A stretch of DNA of 64,000 bases from contig JAUICG010000016.1 in the NCBI GenBank assembly GCA_030427485.1, forward strand, positions 1 through 64,000. The letters are read 5' to 3'. The stretch's first letter is position 1. Each line of letters opens with the position of its first letter. The stretch is from Gammaproteobacteria bacterium. Its GTDB lineage: Bacteria; Pseudomonadota; Gammaproteobacteria; Pseudomonadales; Halieaceae. The notes beneath the pieces were generated by a model that did not search any database, was not told where the DNA came from, and was given only the letters and a program-made list of their open reading frames with translations. Shown in pieces: positions 1 through 8,612 of this stretch. A program made the position numbers and the translations under genes.

Positions 1-378
1 CGGTTCAGGCTCGGGCTGTGGCTCGGGCTGTGGCTCGGGCTGTGGCTCGGGCTGTGGCTCGGGCTGTGGCTCGGGCTGCGGTTCAGGCTCAGGTTGTGGC
101 TCGGGCTGCGGTTCAGGCTCCGGCTGTGGCTCGGGCTCCGGTTCGGGCGAAGTGCCCGGCCCCTTGGGTGGTGACGGGGGTGCGGGCACGGTCGGCACGG
201 TTGGTTCGGTCGGCTCTTGCGGGGTGATGTTGCTGCCGGAGTCCACGGGGCCCTGTTGCACGTTGTTGGACGGGCTGTCTTGCAAAAAGGTGTCGTCGCT
301 ACCCCCGCCGCCACCGCCGCACCCGGCGAGGAAGAATGCCAGTAGGATGTACGTCGATTGGAAAACTGTTGTGCGCAT
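1..378 (-). CDS. Lipoprotein with Pro-Glu-Pro-Gln repeat linker (C-terminus outside window)
   Basis: The reading frame opens at an ATG at 378 and runs off the left edge, so only 126 N-terminal residues are visible. The N-terminus is a lipoprotein signal: hydrophobic stretch ending in the lipobox LAGC (Cys at residue 20), then a Gly6 run and Asp-rich spacer. From about residue 85 the chain becomes a regular PEPEPQ repeat, encoded by a roughly 12-bp DNA repeat. Such linkers usually hold a periplasmic or surface domain away from the membrane; that domain is not in the window, so no function is assigned. The repeated DNA is a likely site of length variation by slippage. Confidence 0.8.
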   Translation of the reverse strand, partial: MRTTVFQSTYILLAFFLAGCGGGGGGSDDTFLQDSPSNNVQQGPVDSGSNITPQEPTEPTVPTVPAPPSPPKGPGTSPEPEPEPQPEPEPQPEPQPEPEPQPEPQPEPQPEPQPEPQPEPQPEPEP

Positions 379-1065
379 AAGAATTCTTTCCCGGGTAGAG
401 ATTATCGTCAGCTCTGAAGCCAGCGGCGTAGTGGATGGCGTGTACTCCTGGCAGCACGCTGCCTGGGGCCGGATGACTGCGGTGCAGGCCTGTTTGCTCC
501 CGATAAGCTCGTCATGATCCTCGTAACTCCCAATACATCCTTCCAGTTTCAACAATGACGCATCGCGTTCTCGCGTGACTTCGGATTGCTCCCGAAGTTA
601 AAAACGCAGCGTTGAAAGCGAACTGCCAGATGCGTTTTTTGCGTCTCACTTCAGGGGCAATGCTATGGGCTTGATGGAGAGCGGCGAAAGGAAAAACCCT
701 ACTTTTCTCCAGTTTTCTGGTTATATGACGAAACAATCGCGAGCTATATCCGGTGTGAAAATTCACTCGGTACGGGGGCTTTTTCTTCAGTCCGAAGCGA
801 TTGTTTAGCGGTGCGAAAATGCCACCAGGAAGCAGGGTGAACAGGCAATCGGGATATTGAGGGGCCGCGCCTTCAAGTATTGCGCCGTGCGGCGTACATG
901 CTGTTGAAACGAGGTTCGGGGAAACCATTCAGCGCACGGGCGCGGATGTCAGATGACACGCGAAAATGCAGACTCAATGCCCTGCCGTTCTTCGCGGAGT
1001 CAGTCGAATGCAGGTGAGCCGGGCCCAGAGATTTCCAGACGCCTCATCCCAGGTCCGCCAGGTTT
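379..1065. other. Intergenic region without a supported gene
   Basis: About 690 bases between the lipoprotein start and the FAH remnant. A 138-codon open frame on the minus strand (512-928) gives a composition without domains, signal or family resemblance, and I regard it as chance. Because an FAH gene tail lies immediately to the right, this stretch may contain degraded sequence, but I could not recognise any further FAH piece. The lipoprotein promoter should lie near 380-430. Confidence 0.5.
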
Positions 1066-1236
1066 CTAGATGAATCTGGTTTGCAGTGTGCCCAGTGATT
1101 CAATACGCGATGTGAGAGTTTCGCCCACTTGAAGAAACTGCTGTGGATTCCGTGACATACCCACACTTTCGGGTGTGCCGGTAAATACGATGTCCCCGGG
1201 GTAACGCTCGCGAAACCCCAGTTTCCTGCTTTGATA
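1066..1236 (-). pseudogene. Fumarylacetoacetate hydrolase family, C-terminal remnant
   Basis: Between an in-frame TGA at 1239-1237 and a TAG at 1068-1066 the minus strand encodes about 56 residues containing PGDIVFTGTPESVGM and ending with an IESLGTL stretch. This matches the conserved FAH-fold C-terminus (PGDxIxTGTPxGVG, then ExxxIEGIGTLxN). No start codon or N-terminal/catalytic half is present upstream, where the peptidase gene ends at 1252. It is therefore a truncated gene fossil, probably left by a deletion that joined it to the peptidase. The family identification is firm; the original substrate cannot be told. Confidence 0.8.
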
Positions 1237-1251
1237 TCAAAATTGACTGGG

Positions 1252-2487
1252 TCACTTAGCGGTGAACTCGGGCATGCTTCGCAAATTTCCTCCTGCAGCG
1301 GCAATGGCCAGTTCGCGGAAACGTTTGTTGGTAATGGGTTTGCCTTCACTGGTAAGCTGGCGCGCCACATCGTCCAGACTGCGTGTGCCGTTGCTGGACG
1401 CACGGATTTCAGCGTCGATGGCCCGCATCACACCAACCGCCCTCGCGGTTGTCGCTCCCGATGAGCGCTCGGAGTCCAACGGTCCGCCGGTCTCGCCCCA
1501 GGCGGCGAGGTCAGCGTGTGCTGTGGCATAGCGCTTGTCACTGATTGTGCCGGAGCGGTGCAATGTTTCCAGCGAATAGTATTCCGCGAGACCTTCGACA
1601 ATCCAGTCTGCGCCGGGCACACTTTGGGCGCCCATTGCAACATGGACAATTTCGTGGAGTAAGGTGCTGGTCGCATTTTCACTCAGTAGCGGACGATCAC
1701 TGTGCACGTAAAGTGAGTCCGGGGCGGACAGCGCGCCGCGCCACATCGGATCATCCGCACCCACGACGAGTAAACGGTCTGGAAACTGCGGGAACAATTC
1801 CTGCAGTGTCGGTAGTGTCCAGCGCAGGAATGCGAGCATATCCATACGACGCATATTCTGGCCGACCGGCGCTGCTATGGTGACGCGTGTGTCGCCAATC
1901 GTATCGCTGCGCGTACCTATATCGCCCATCACAATCCAGCCGGTGGGTCTATCGAACAAGCGGTCAGGGTTGTCGATACGCAGGCGACCGCTGGTATAGC
2001 GGGGAAAAGGAGTAGCCAGCGACCAGCCCTCGGGGAGGTGCAACTGTAACTTGGCCTTCGACTGGGTGCCGTCCTCCATATCGATTCGCACCGGGGGAAT
2101 GAGATCATCGGCGCGAAACATGGCCCAGGTATCGGTCACCAGGCCGTCAAAGCGACCTGATGACCGACGGCTTTCCAGGTTTACCCGAAACTGCAGATAG
2201 GCATCTTCTTCGGGTGGATGCCAAAGCACCCCGTCGTCAGTGACTTCGAAGTCCCCCGTTCCCTTGAAATCCGTGTAACGCTCGGGATCGGCCTTGAACT
2301 TCATCCATCGCACCCATTCGGCCTTGCGCGAGAGCCGGACTCTCACAGTCGCAACCGGATCGCCGGCCTTGATCCACGCCGTGTACAACACGCCGTAGGA
2401 GGGACGCTCGGTATCCTGCGCGATGCCACGCTGCGTCAGCGACAAGGCGAGTACCAGGGTAAGCAGCAGGAAATTTTTCGAAGGCAT
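1252..2487 (-). CDS. Exported gluzincin-type metallopeptidase (HExxH)
   Basis: A 411-residue protein starting at the ATG at 2487, chosen because a Sec signal peptide (LLLTLVLALSLT, then AQ) follows directly and a GAG-type ribosome site precedes it; an upstream in-frame start at 2544 would bury the signal. The C-terminal third has HEIVH at residues 278-282 and WIVEGLAEYY with the likely third zinc ligand Glu298, the pattern of peptidase-MA/gluzincin families. The N-terminal 200 residues look like beta-rich substrate or membrane-surface domains. It is predicted to be periplasmic or secreted. Substrate unknown. The gene runs directly into an FAH remnant downstream. Confidence 0.8.
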   Translation of the reverse strand: MPSKNFLLLTLVLALSLTQRGIAQDTERPSYGVLYTAWIKAGDPVATVRVRLSRKAEWVRWMKFKADPERYTDFKGTGDFEVTDDGVLWHPPEEDAYLQFRVNLESRRSSGRFDGLVTDTWAMFRADDLIPPVRIDMEDGTQSKAKLQLHLPEGWSLATPFPRYTSGRLRIDNPDRLFDRPTGWIVMGDIGTRSDTIGDTRVTIAAPVGQNMRRMDMLAFLRWTLPTLQELFPQFPDRLLVVGADDPMWRGALSAPDSLYVHSDRPLLSENATSTLLHEIVHVAMGAQSVPGADWIVEGLAEYYSLETLHRSGTISDKRYATAHADLAAWGETGGPLDSERSSGATTARAVGVMRAIDAEIRASSNGTRSLDDVARQLTSEGKPITNKRFRELAIAAAGGNLRSMPEFTAK

Positions 2488-2658
2488 CACTATTTTCTCG
2501 TGCCATAGCACCCAAGAGGGGACCGCCACAATAGCGCACCGCACCCGGTACTGACAAATCTTTCACCGGACTCCAGAGTGACTGCGGGTCTCGACCGGGA
2601 CTGAAGTGATTTGAGGTGCACGGAGGCAGGGGATAAACCTGCCCCCTGCCGTACCGGA

Positions 2659-4140
2659 TTACGCTTCCGGCGGTGTCAACAGCGCAATTCCCTCGTCCTC
2701 ACCGGATTGCCGTATCGAGAAGGAAGCGTTGTAGGTGATTCCGTCTATCGTCCAGTATGCAATGTAGTCGCCAAAGAATGCTGTCAGCTCAAAGTGACCG
2801 TCCGCGCCCGCAGTGGCAGTCACGTTGGTGCGCCATCGATCGTTGAGCAGCGAAAACACCGCCTCGCCATGGCGTGTGATATTGCGGTCGTTGTCCCAGA
2901 AACCGACATTGAATTCATCGCGCCCCGCGACCTTGTTCCACGGCCCCCAGAAAACCACCATATCCACGGACGGGTGCCCCCACCAGATTCGCATCAACGC
3001 TTCGGCCTGGGCTGCGCGCAGTTCGGGTTCGGCGGGCGAGATAAAATTGGTCTCCGTGATATGAATGGGTAAGCCCGTCTCGGCAAGGATATCCAACGCA
3101 TTCGCATAGTCCACGATATTGGTGCGTCCGCTGATGTCGCGGGTGGGATCAGCAAATGCCAGGGTCGGGGCGAAGTGACCCTGTTGGCCTATGGCATCGA
3201 CTGGGACGTTCTGGGACTGCAGTTGCAGTATGCGGTCGCGCACATCCGCCGCAGTCGGTGAGTTGAAGCCGGTGAAAACCTCGATAATCCACTCATTGAA
3301 GACGAGCTCGACATCGGGGTCCATCTCATGTGCCCAGGCAAACGCGTCGTTAACGATGCCCGGTCCCAGTCGATCGATAAACCACTGTGCCAGGGGTTGC
3401 AACGTCTCGTTGGTCACATCCCAGTGGGATAGCCGGCCTTTGAAGTGCGCAACGCTGTCCTGGATAAAGGACTTCAACAGGGCACGCAATTCAGACTGCT
3501 GCGCCGCACTAAGCGCTTTTGAAGGAAATTTGTCCTCCGCCCATTTGGGCAGCGCCGCACCGGAAAGCGGCATGGGAAGTCCCCACAGCAGCGTGTGCCC
3601 TTTCACCGCGAAGCCGTTCTGCTCAGCCCAGGCCACGTCTGCATCAGCCCGACTGAAATCCCTGCTGCCCTCGCTGGGTTCTATACGCGCCCATTTGGCA
3701 TCGCTTTCAATTACCGCCAGGCTAAAATGGTCGGACATGCGGGCGGTATACCACGCGAGGTCGTCAGGGTCCCTGAAACGACCCAGTTCGATGGGGAAGC
3801 CAAAGGTGAAGCCGTGACGGACCTGCCGGATCGAAACTTCTACACCGGGCTGGTCTATCCACAGGCTTACACGCCTGGAGCGAATGTCAGCCGCGCGATT
3901 ATTGGCTGCTGCGACAACGTCTCGCTCCTCCGGCTCAAGCAGGGAGAGATCCGCCGGGCGACCCAGCGGTAGCGCGGGCAGGGTGGGTGTGCCCTGTACG
4001 CCGACCCGCTCGATGAAACCTGCCGGCGGTTGCAGCGCAGGAACGGGGTCGCTGGAATTACCCGATGAGCAGGCTGTCAGCCAGAAAAAGACAAACAATG
4101 CCACTGAGCGCTTGCAGCGCAGTAACAGGGGTGGTTGCAT
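2659..4140 (-). CDS. GH10 endo-1,4-beta-xylanase-like lipoprotein
   Basis: A 493-residue protein with a lipobox LTAC (Cys24), so probably anchored in the outer membrane. The GH10 barrel signature runs through the protein: ESDAKW (residues 145-150, usual ENxMKW), KGHTLLWG (180-187), WDVTNE with the acid/base Glu245, and ITETN with the nucleophile Glu363. Family members hydrolyse beta-1,4-xylan. Residues around the sites differ from typical xylanases (WDVVNE, ITELD), and the C-terminal 60 residues resemble a small beta domain, so the real polymer may be xylan or a related marine glycan. It is monocistronic, without neighbouring glycan genes. Confidence 0.85.
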   Translation of the reverse strand: MQPPLLLRCKRSVALFVFFWLTACSSGNSSDPVPALQPPAGFIERVGVQGTPTLPALPLGRPADLSLLEPEERDVVAAANNRAADIRSRRVSLWIDQPGVEVSIRQVRHGFTFGFPIELGRFRDPDDLAWYTARMSDHFSLAVIESDAKWARIEPSEGSRDFSRADADVAWAEQNGFAVKGHTLLWGLPMPLSGAALPKWAEDKFPSKALSAAQQSELRALLKSFIQDSVAHFKGRLSHWDVTNETLQPLAQWFIDRLGPGIVNDAFAWAHEMDPDVELVFNEWIIEVFTGFNSPTAADVRDRILQLQSQNVPVDAIGQQGHFAPTLAFADPTRDISGRTNIVDYANALDILAETGLPIHITETNFISPAEPELRAAQAEALMRIWWGHPSVDMVVFWGPWNKVAGRDEFNVGFWDNDRNITRHGEAVFSLLNDRWRTNVTATAGADGHFELTAFFGDYIAYWTIDGITYNASFSIRQSGEDEGIALLTPPEA

Positions 4141-4254
4141 TGAAAGCGTCTCGTTATTCTTTTCGTTGGCGTGCAGTATATACCTTTTGCCAGGCGCACA
4201 GCATTCGCTGTGGGCGAATCGGTCCTTTGCCGGATTGTGCCGCGGAACGTATAG

Positions 4255-5598
4255 CTAGTCGACTGGGACCAGGCGTATCGGCAGGTTGTCTTTCGGTTTG
4301 GGCATTGGCAGGTATTGCAATTCGGGATCGTAGCCCGGACGCAGCTGAATTTCGTGTCCGCTGAGCATATGAAACAGAAAAATACGAAACACCATTTGCG
4401 CAAAGTGCATGCCAATACATTTGTGCGCGCCCCCGCCAAAGGGGGCGAACAGGAACGGGTGTTGTTTGTGTTCCCCCCGTTCAAAGCGATCGGGGTCGAA
4501 CTTGTGTGGTTCAGTCCACCAACCCGGCATCACGTGGTTGTAGGTAATTGCATTCATCAACACAGTGTCCGCCGGAATTTCCACGCCGGACAGTTCACAG
4601 GCGTTGATACTGCGCCGTGGGAACAGGGGCACTGACGAGTGCAGGCGCTGCACTTCATTGAACAGCAGGCTGTACGACGGCAGTGCTTCGAAATCATCCT
4701 GGCCGATGGTTTCCTTCCCAAGCGCGCGGGCTTCATCGCGTAGTCGCCGCTGCCACTCGGGATGACGGCCCAGCTCCAGGCAGGCATTCACGAGCGAAGC
4801 CGTGGTGGTGTCCTGCGCGGCGAACAACAGCAGTACGAAATTCTCAATAATGTCGGCGTCCGAAAAGTACTGACCGTTCTCATCCAGTTCCCGGCAGAAG
4901 TGCGCGAGGATGTCGCCGTCGTTATTGTGGCGCTTTTCGGTTATCAGCTCGCCGATAAATCCTGCGATGTATTTCTTGGCCTGCAGGCTGCGGTGGTACC
5001 TGAAGCCGGGGATGTTAATGGGAAAAATGAACGTAAACCCGTCGACGAAGACCTCGAATGCCGTCTTCAGTTTGGCGCTCTCGCTACCCTGGCTGGTGAC
5101 GCCGGTGAAGGTTTGCGCCGCGATCTCCATCAGCGTTGATCTTGCATGGTCGCCCAGATGAAACTCCCCGCTGCCGGGGAGGGGGCGCAGCGCGGCCGCG
5201 CAGATGGCGTTGATATGGTCGACGTAGCCGTCCATGCTCGATTTCTTGAACGCTGTCTGCATCAGCCTGCGCTGGAAGCGATGCGCCTCGAAATCCTTCA
5301 TGATCAGGCTGCCCCCGATCAGGGACTCGAAATGGCCCAGCCCCTTGGCGGAGGAAAAATTCTTCTCCACATCGAGGTGCAGTGCGCGGGCGTTTTCCGG
5401 TCCCAGCGCCAGGACGATATGGGATGGCCCCATCGCAAATCTGGAAATTGGTCCATAGCGCTTGAATCGCTCATCGCAAAACTTCAGCGGGTTGGCTGCC
5501 ATGCTGAGGGCGTTGCCGATCAGCGGGAGACCGTAATCGCCGGGTATCTGCCGCAAATTACGGTTATCCGGCCGTTCCAGGTAATGAGTTTCTGTCAT
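4255..5598 (-). CDS. Cytochrome P450 (first of two)
   Basis: A 447-residue soluble P450. Visible landmarks are the I-helix FAAQDTTTASL (oxygen-binding Thr), the K-helix ExxR in NEVQRLH, and the haem-binding loop FGGGAHKCIG with the thiolate Cys394. The loop and general look are closer to CYP51/CYP120-like enzymes than to the CYP101-like neighbour at 7034. The start at 5598 has GGAG six bases upstream. It is the last gene of a minus-strand cluster including a 3Fe-4S ferredoxin, the likely electron donor. Substrate unknown; steroid, terpenoid or fatty-acid hydroxylation would be usual. Confidence 0.92.
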   Translation of the reverse strand: MTETHYLERPDNRNLRQIPGDYGLPLIGNALSMAANPLKFCDERFKRYGPISRFAMGPSHIVLALGPENARALHLDVEKNFSSAKGLGHFESLIGGSLIMKDFEAHRFQRRLMQTAFKKSSMDGYVDHINAICAAALRPLPGSGEFHLGDHARSTLMEIAAQTFTGVTSQGSESAKLKTAFEVFVDGFTFIFPINIPGFRYHRSLQAKKYIAGFIGELITEKRHNNDGDILAHFCRELDENGQYFSDADIIENFVLLLFAAQDTTTASLVNACLELGRHPEWQRRLRDEARALGKETIGQDDFEALPSYSLLFNEVQRLHSSVPLFPRRSINACELSGVEIPADTVLMNAITYNHVMPGWWTEPHKFDPDRFERGEHKQHPFLFAPFGGGAHKCIGMHFAQMVFRIFLFHMLSGHEIQLRPGYDPELQYLPMPKPKDNLPIRLVPVD

Positions 5599-5743
5599 GC
5601 GTTACTCCAGCGATTGACACTAGTGATGTCGGCAGGGCAAAAAGCCGATTCTACTCAATAGTCGGCGCCCCGATATATGTACCGCTGGCGAATAGTGTGT
5701 TTCTCAATGCTGTCTAATGGAGTTATTTCACCGTGCCAAGCCG

Positions 5744-6751
5744 TCAGACATTGTGCGCGCCCAGCGGATCGATTTCGTTCACCAGGGCGCTCTTGGGAAC
5801 GATATTGAGGCGTTTGCGCAGCGCTGTCATCGGCTCACCAGCCACGGCGAAGAAGTCATAGTTCAGCAGGTCGGTATTGCAGGCCTTGCCGCGGCCGATT
5901 GCCTCGGCCAGGCGACTGGTCCCATGCGGCGTGGTCAGCGCCTCGTAGTGCTGGGCAGCCACCACCTGACTGCCCTGCCAGACTCCGGACTCGAACAGCG
6001 CAAGTGCCCCGACCAGGCCCAGTAGCGCCCCCTGGGACTCGCTGCAGGCGGATTGGAAGCCCAGTACTTCGAGTTCACCCATCGGCGTGGTGCCGTAGTC
6101 TGCGACCAGGTGAATCCAGTCGTGTTGCGCCAGCGCAGGGTTGGCTGCGCCGACCTGACCGGGGAGCTTGAAATCGCGCTGCCGGTAGAATGCGTGCAAC
6201 TGTCGGCCGACGCTGTTCTCAGGGAGGTCCCCGAGTGCGGCCCAGCGAGCGGTTTCCGCGGGATCTTCCTCCACAGTGACGGCGTAGGCCGGGTTGCCAT
6301 ACCGTCGCAGCAGCGTCGGGAATCCCGTATCTTTCAGGTCCAGATCCCCGATCCAGTTCAGGCGGTAAAAGTCCACACTGGCCTTTTCCAGTTCGCCCCG
6401 TACGACGTCGCGCAGGAAGACCAGGGTACGCTCGTGTACCTCCAGCGCGTCGGCCCATCGTTGGACAGCCTCCTCGACGTCCGGCGCGATAGGGTTCGCG
6501 AGCACTTCGATGGCACACATGAGTTGTATCAGCTCCATGCGCTCCTGTGCTGAACCCAGTGCCTCCTTTACGCTTTGCAGGTCTATCGGCGCCAGTGTTT
6601 CGAAATCGAGATCCTGGCCGAGCAGATGGTTGAACAGCGTGTGCAGCAGTTTCGGCTGCAGAGGGTTCGTCCACCCCCCGGCGCGGCAGGCCGCCACTAC
6701 CGACCGGGCCAGCAGCCCGGCGTGTGCCCTTGCGGTATGTATTAGAAACAT
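5744..6751 (-). CDS. Coq4-like protein of unknown function
   Basis: 335 residues, no signal peptide. Near residue 210 the sequence HDWIH, followed by eleven residues and a Glu (His210, His214, Glu226), reproduces the HDxxHx11E metal motif of Coq4, the ubiquinone-pathway protein. The surrounding YGTTPMGELEVLGFQ also fits the Coq4 pattern. The N-terminal 140 residues are helical and not recognised. Start at 6751 has GAGG upstream. Position between two P450 genes and a ferredoxin suggests a role in quinone or isoprenoid-like small-molecule modification, but that is inference; true ubiquinone synthesis function is not demonstrated by the motif. Confidence 0.65.
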   Translation of the reverse strand: MFLIHTARAHAGLLARSVVAACRAGGWTNPLQPKLLHTLFNHLLGQDLDFETLAPIDLQSVKEALGSAQERMELIQLMCAIEVLANPIAPDVEEAVQRWADALEVHERTLVFLRDVVRGELEKASVDFYRLNWIGDLDLKDTGFPTLLRRYGNPAYAVTVEEDPAETARWAALGDLPENSVGRQLHAFYRQRDFKLPGQVGAANPALAQHDWIHLVADYGTTPMGELEVLGFQSACSESQGALLGLVGALALFESGVWQGSQVVAAQHYEALTTPHGTSRLAEAIGRGKACNTDLLNYDFFAVAGEPMTALRKRLNIVPKSALVNEIDPLGAHNV

Positions 6752-6836
6752 GGACCTGACCTCACAATCGATTCACTGCGGGAGCTGCAACCACGCCCGG
6801 TGTCAAACGGACTCGCGGCGCCAACACGCCTGGTTG

Positions 6837-7037
6837 CTAGCCGCGGTCGTCGCTCAGCGAAATCGCGTTGGATGGACACTGGCTGACCGCCTTGCGTACC
6901 GAAGCCTCGTGTTGCGGGGGTACCTCGGCGGCCAGCACGACGGCGTAACCGTCGTCATGCAGTTCGAATATCTCGGGGCAAAGCCCCAGGCAAACCCCGA
7001 AACCGGCGCAAATGTCCGCATCGACTCGGACTTTCAT
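6837..7037 (-). CDS. 3Fe-4S ferredoxin, P450 redox partner
   Basis: A 66-residue ferredoxin with Cys10, Cys16, Cys20 and Cys54. The second position of the usual CxxCxxC is replaced (CAGFGVCLGLC), which is the pattern of single-cluster 3Fe-4S ferredoxins that serve bacterial P450s. Its start overlaps the stop of the upstream P450 gene by four bases (7034-7037), so the two are translationally coupled and almost certainly a redox pair. No ferredoxin reductase is encoded in the window, so electrons must come from an enzyme elsewhere. Confidence 0.92.
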   Translation of the reverse strand: MKVRVDADICAGFGVCLGLCPEIFELHDDGYAVVLAAEVPPQHEASVRKAVSQCPSNAISLSDDRG

Positions 7038-8353
7038 CGTGCGCCACCCGGCAGCGGATCAAAGCGGAGATTGAGATGCGTCAGGCCTCTTAGTATGAAG
7101 GTTGGCAGGTAGCTGTAGCGGCGTGCGTCAGCCGGCCCGTGAACGGCTTCATCGATGCGAATATCGCTGGTGTGCTCGAACATGCGGTTGAGGCTGATGA
7201 CTGCCTCGGCCCGCGCCAGCGGGGCGCCGGGACAGGCATGGCGGCCGCGGCCGAAAGCCACGTGCAGGCGGGCATTCGCCCGGTCCTCCTGGAACTCTCC
7301 GGGATTGTCGAACTGGCGGGAGTCCCGGTTGGCGGCGCTGTTGGCGATATACAGGAAACTCCCCGCCGGAATATCGACACCGCCGACCTGTGTCGGCTTC
7401 TTCGCCAGGCGGAAGTCACCTTTCACCGGGCCTTCAAAGCGCAGGCATTCCTCGACAAAATTTGGGATAAGGCTGCGATCCGCGCGCAGGCGTTGCTGGA
7501 TTTCGGGACGATCGCCGATTAACTGGAACGCATAGCTGAGCAGTCGTACCGTGGTTTCCTGGCCGGCGGCGAACAGGTTGGAGGCAACGCGGGCGACGTC
7601 GATAGCCTGGGGCACGGAGCCATCGGGAAAAGTGGCCTGTGCCAGGCCGGTGAGGATATCCCCCGAGGGGTTGCGCCTGCGGTCCTCGATATAGGTCGAG
7701 AAGGTATCGTAGAGCCATTCGAGCGGCGAGTGCTGGACTTCGCCTTCGTCCACGCCGCCCACGCCCGCGCCGCCGCGCTCCTGCTCCTGTCGTATCAGTT
7801 GCTTGCGGAACTGTATCCGGTCCTCCGCAGGTACCCCCAACAGGTCGGATACGGCGAGTACGGCAAAGGGCTGCGCGAAGTCACCCATGAACTCGCACGC
7901 GCCAGTGGAGAGAAATGTCGCGATCTGCTTGTCGGCCAGGCCCCACAGGTACTCCTCGTTCTGTTTCAGGCGCACCGGGGTGATCAGGCGCATCAGCAGG
8001 GATCGGTGGTCGGTGTGCGCGGGTGGGTCCATGGTCGGCAACTGGTCGCTGAATGGTGTCTGGTCGCGGTATTCCTCAATCAGCGCGGAAATATCGTCCT
8101 TCTCGTGCCCTTTCAGCGGAATTGGGCAGCCTGCGAATGGCCCGGTAGTGGACATGCAGGAAGAAAAGCGCTCGGGGTCGTTGTAGATTTCCAGGGCCTC
8201 TTCAAAGCCTGTGACCATATAGATGCCCTGGTGTGGCTCACGCAGTACCGGAGCCTGTTCTCTCAGGTAATCGAAATAGGCGTACGGGTCGTTGACAAAA
8301 CGGTCGCTGCGGAAGAAGTCATGCGCTTCGAATTCATGGGTCTTATCGTTCAT
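7034..8353 (-). CDS. Cytochrome P450 (second, coupled to ferredoxin)
   Basis: A 439-residue class I bacterial P450. The I-helix is LFAAGQETT, the ExxR motif is EECLRFE, and the haem loop is FGRGRHACPG with Cys374. The ATG at 8353 is preferred over the GTG at 8374 because GAGG lies seven bases before it. The gene overlaps the ferredoxin by ATGA-type coupling. It probably hydroxylates a hydrophobic small molecule in the cytoplasm; the substrate is not readable. Together with 4255-5598 it makes this a two-P450 cluster transcribed in one direction. Confidence 0.94.
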   Translation of the reverse strand: MNDKTHEFEAHDFFRSDRFVNDPYAYFDYLREQAPVLREPHQGIYMVTGFEEALEIYNDPERFSSCMSTTGPFAGCPIPLKGHEKDDISALIEEYRDQTPFSDQLPTMDPPAHTDHRSLLMRLITPVRLKQNEEYLWGLADKQIATFLSTGACEFMGDFAQPFAVLAVSDLLGVPAEDRIQFRKQLIRQEQERGGAGVGGVDEGEVQHSPLEWLYDTFSTYIEDRRRNPSGDILTGLAQATFPDGSVPQAIDVARVASNLFAAGQETTVRLLSYAFQLIGDRPEIQQRLRADRSLIPNFVEECLRFEGPVKGDFRLAKKPTQVGGVDIPAGSFLYIANSAANRDSRQFDNPGEFQEDRANARLHVAFGRGRHACPGAPLARAEAVISLNRMFEHTSDIRIDEAVHGPADARRYSYLPTFILRGLTHLNLRFDPLPGGAR

Positions 8354-8612
8354 ATTGGTGCCTCGTAGTGCCACTGTCGCCGGAAGCGCTTTTTACCAAT
8401 AGCCGGCAGGCCTGGAATTGCTCCGGTGCAATTTGATGTATCTAAAGCTGCACATCATGTAGGAATATAGGCCCTGTCAGCCAGTTTTGCACTTAAAACC
8501 GACCTGGAGTCAGCCTGGTTACTGCGGTCTGCCCATCGGCCGGTGGTATAGCGGACAAATTTCTCGCGCAACTCGCCAGGTTGGTCTCGCCATATGTCGG
8601 GCGCACGGCCCT

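Noticed and set aside
1-130. Short tandem repeats as a CRISPR array
   Set aside because: The period is about 12 bases without unique spacers and it is in frame with a lipoprotein gene, coding PEPQ repeats. A plus-strand Ala/Arg repeat ORF is only the shadow of this gene.
512-928. 138-codon minus-strand ORF as a gene
   Set aside because: No ribosome site, domain, signal or family resemblance; composition looks like non-coding DNA.
1044-1403. 119-codon minus-strand ORF
   Set aside because: It is out of frame with both the FAH remnant and the peptidase, whose frames are clearly coding.
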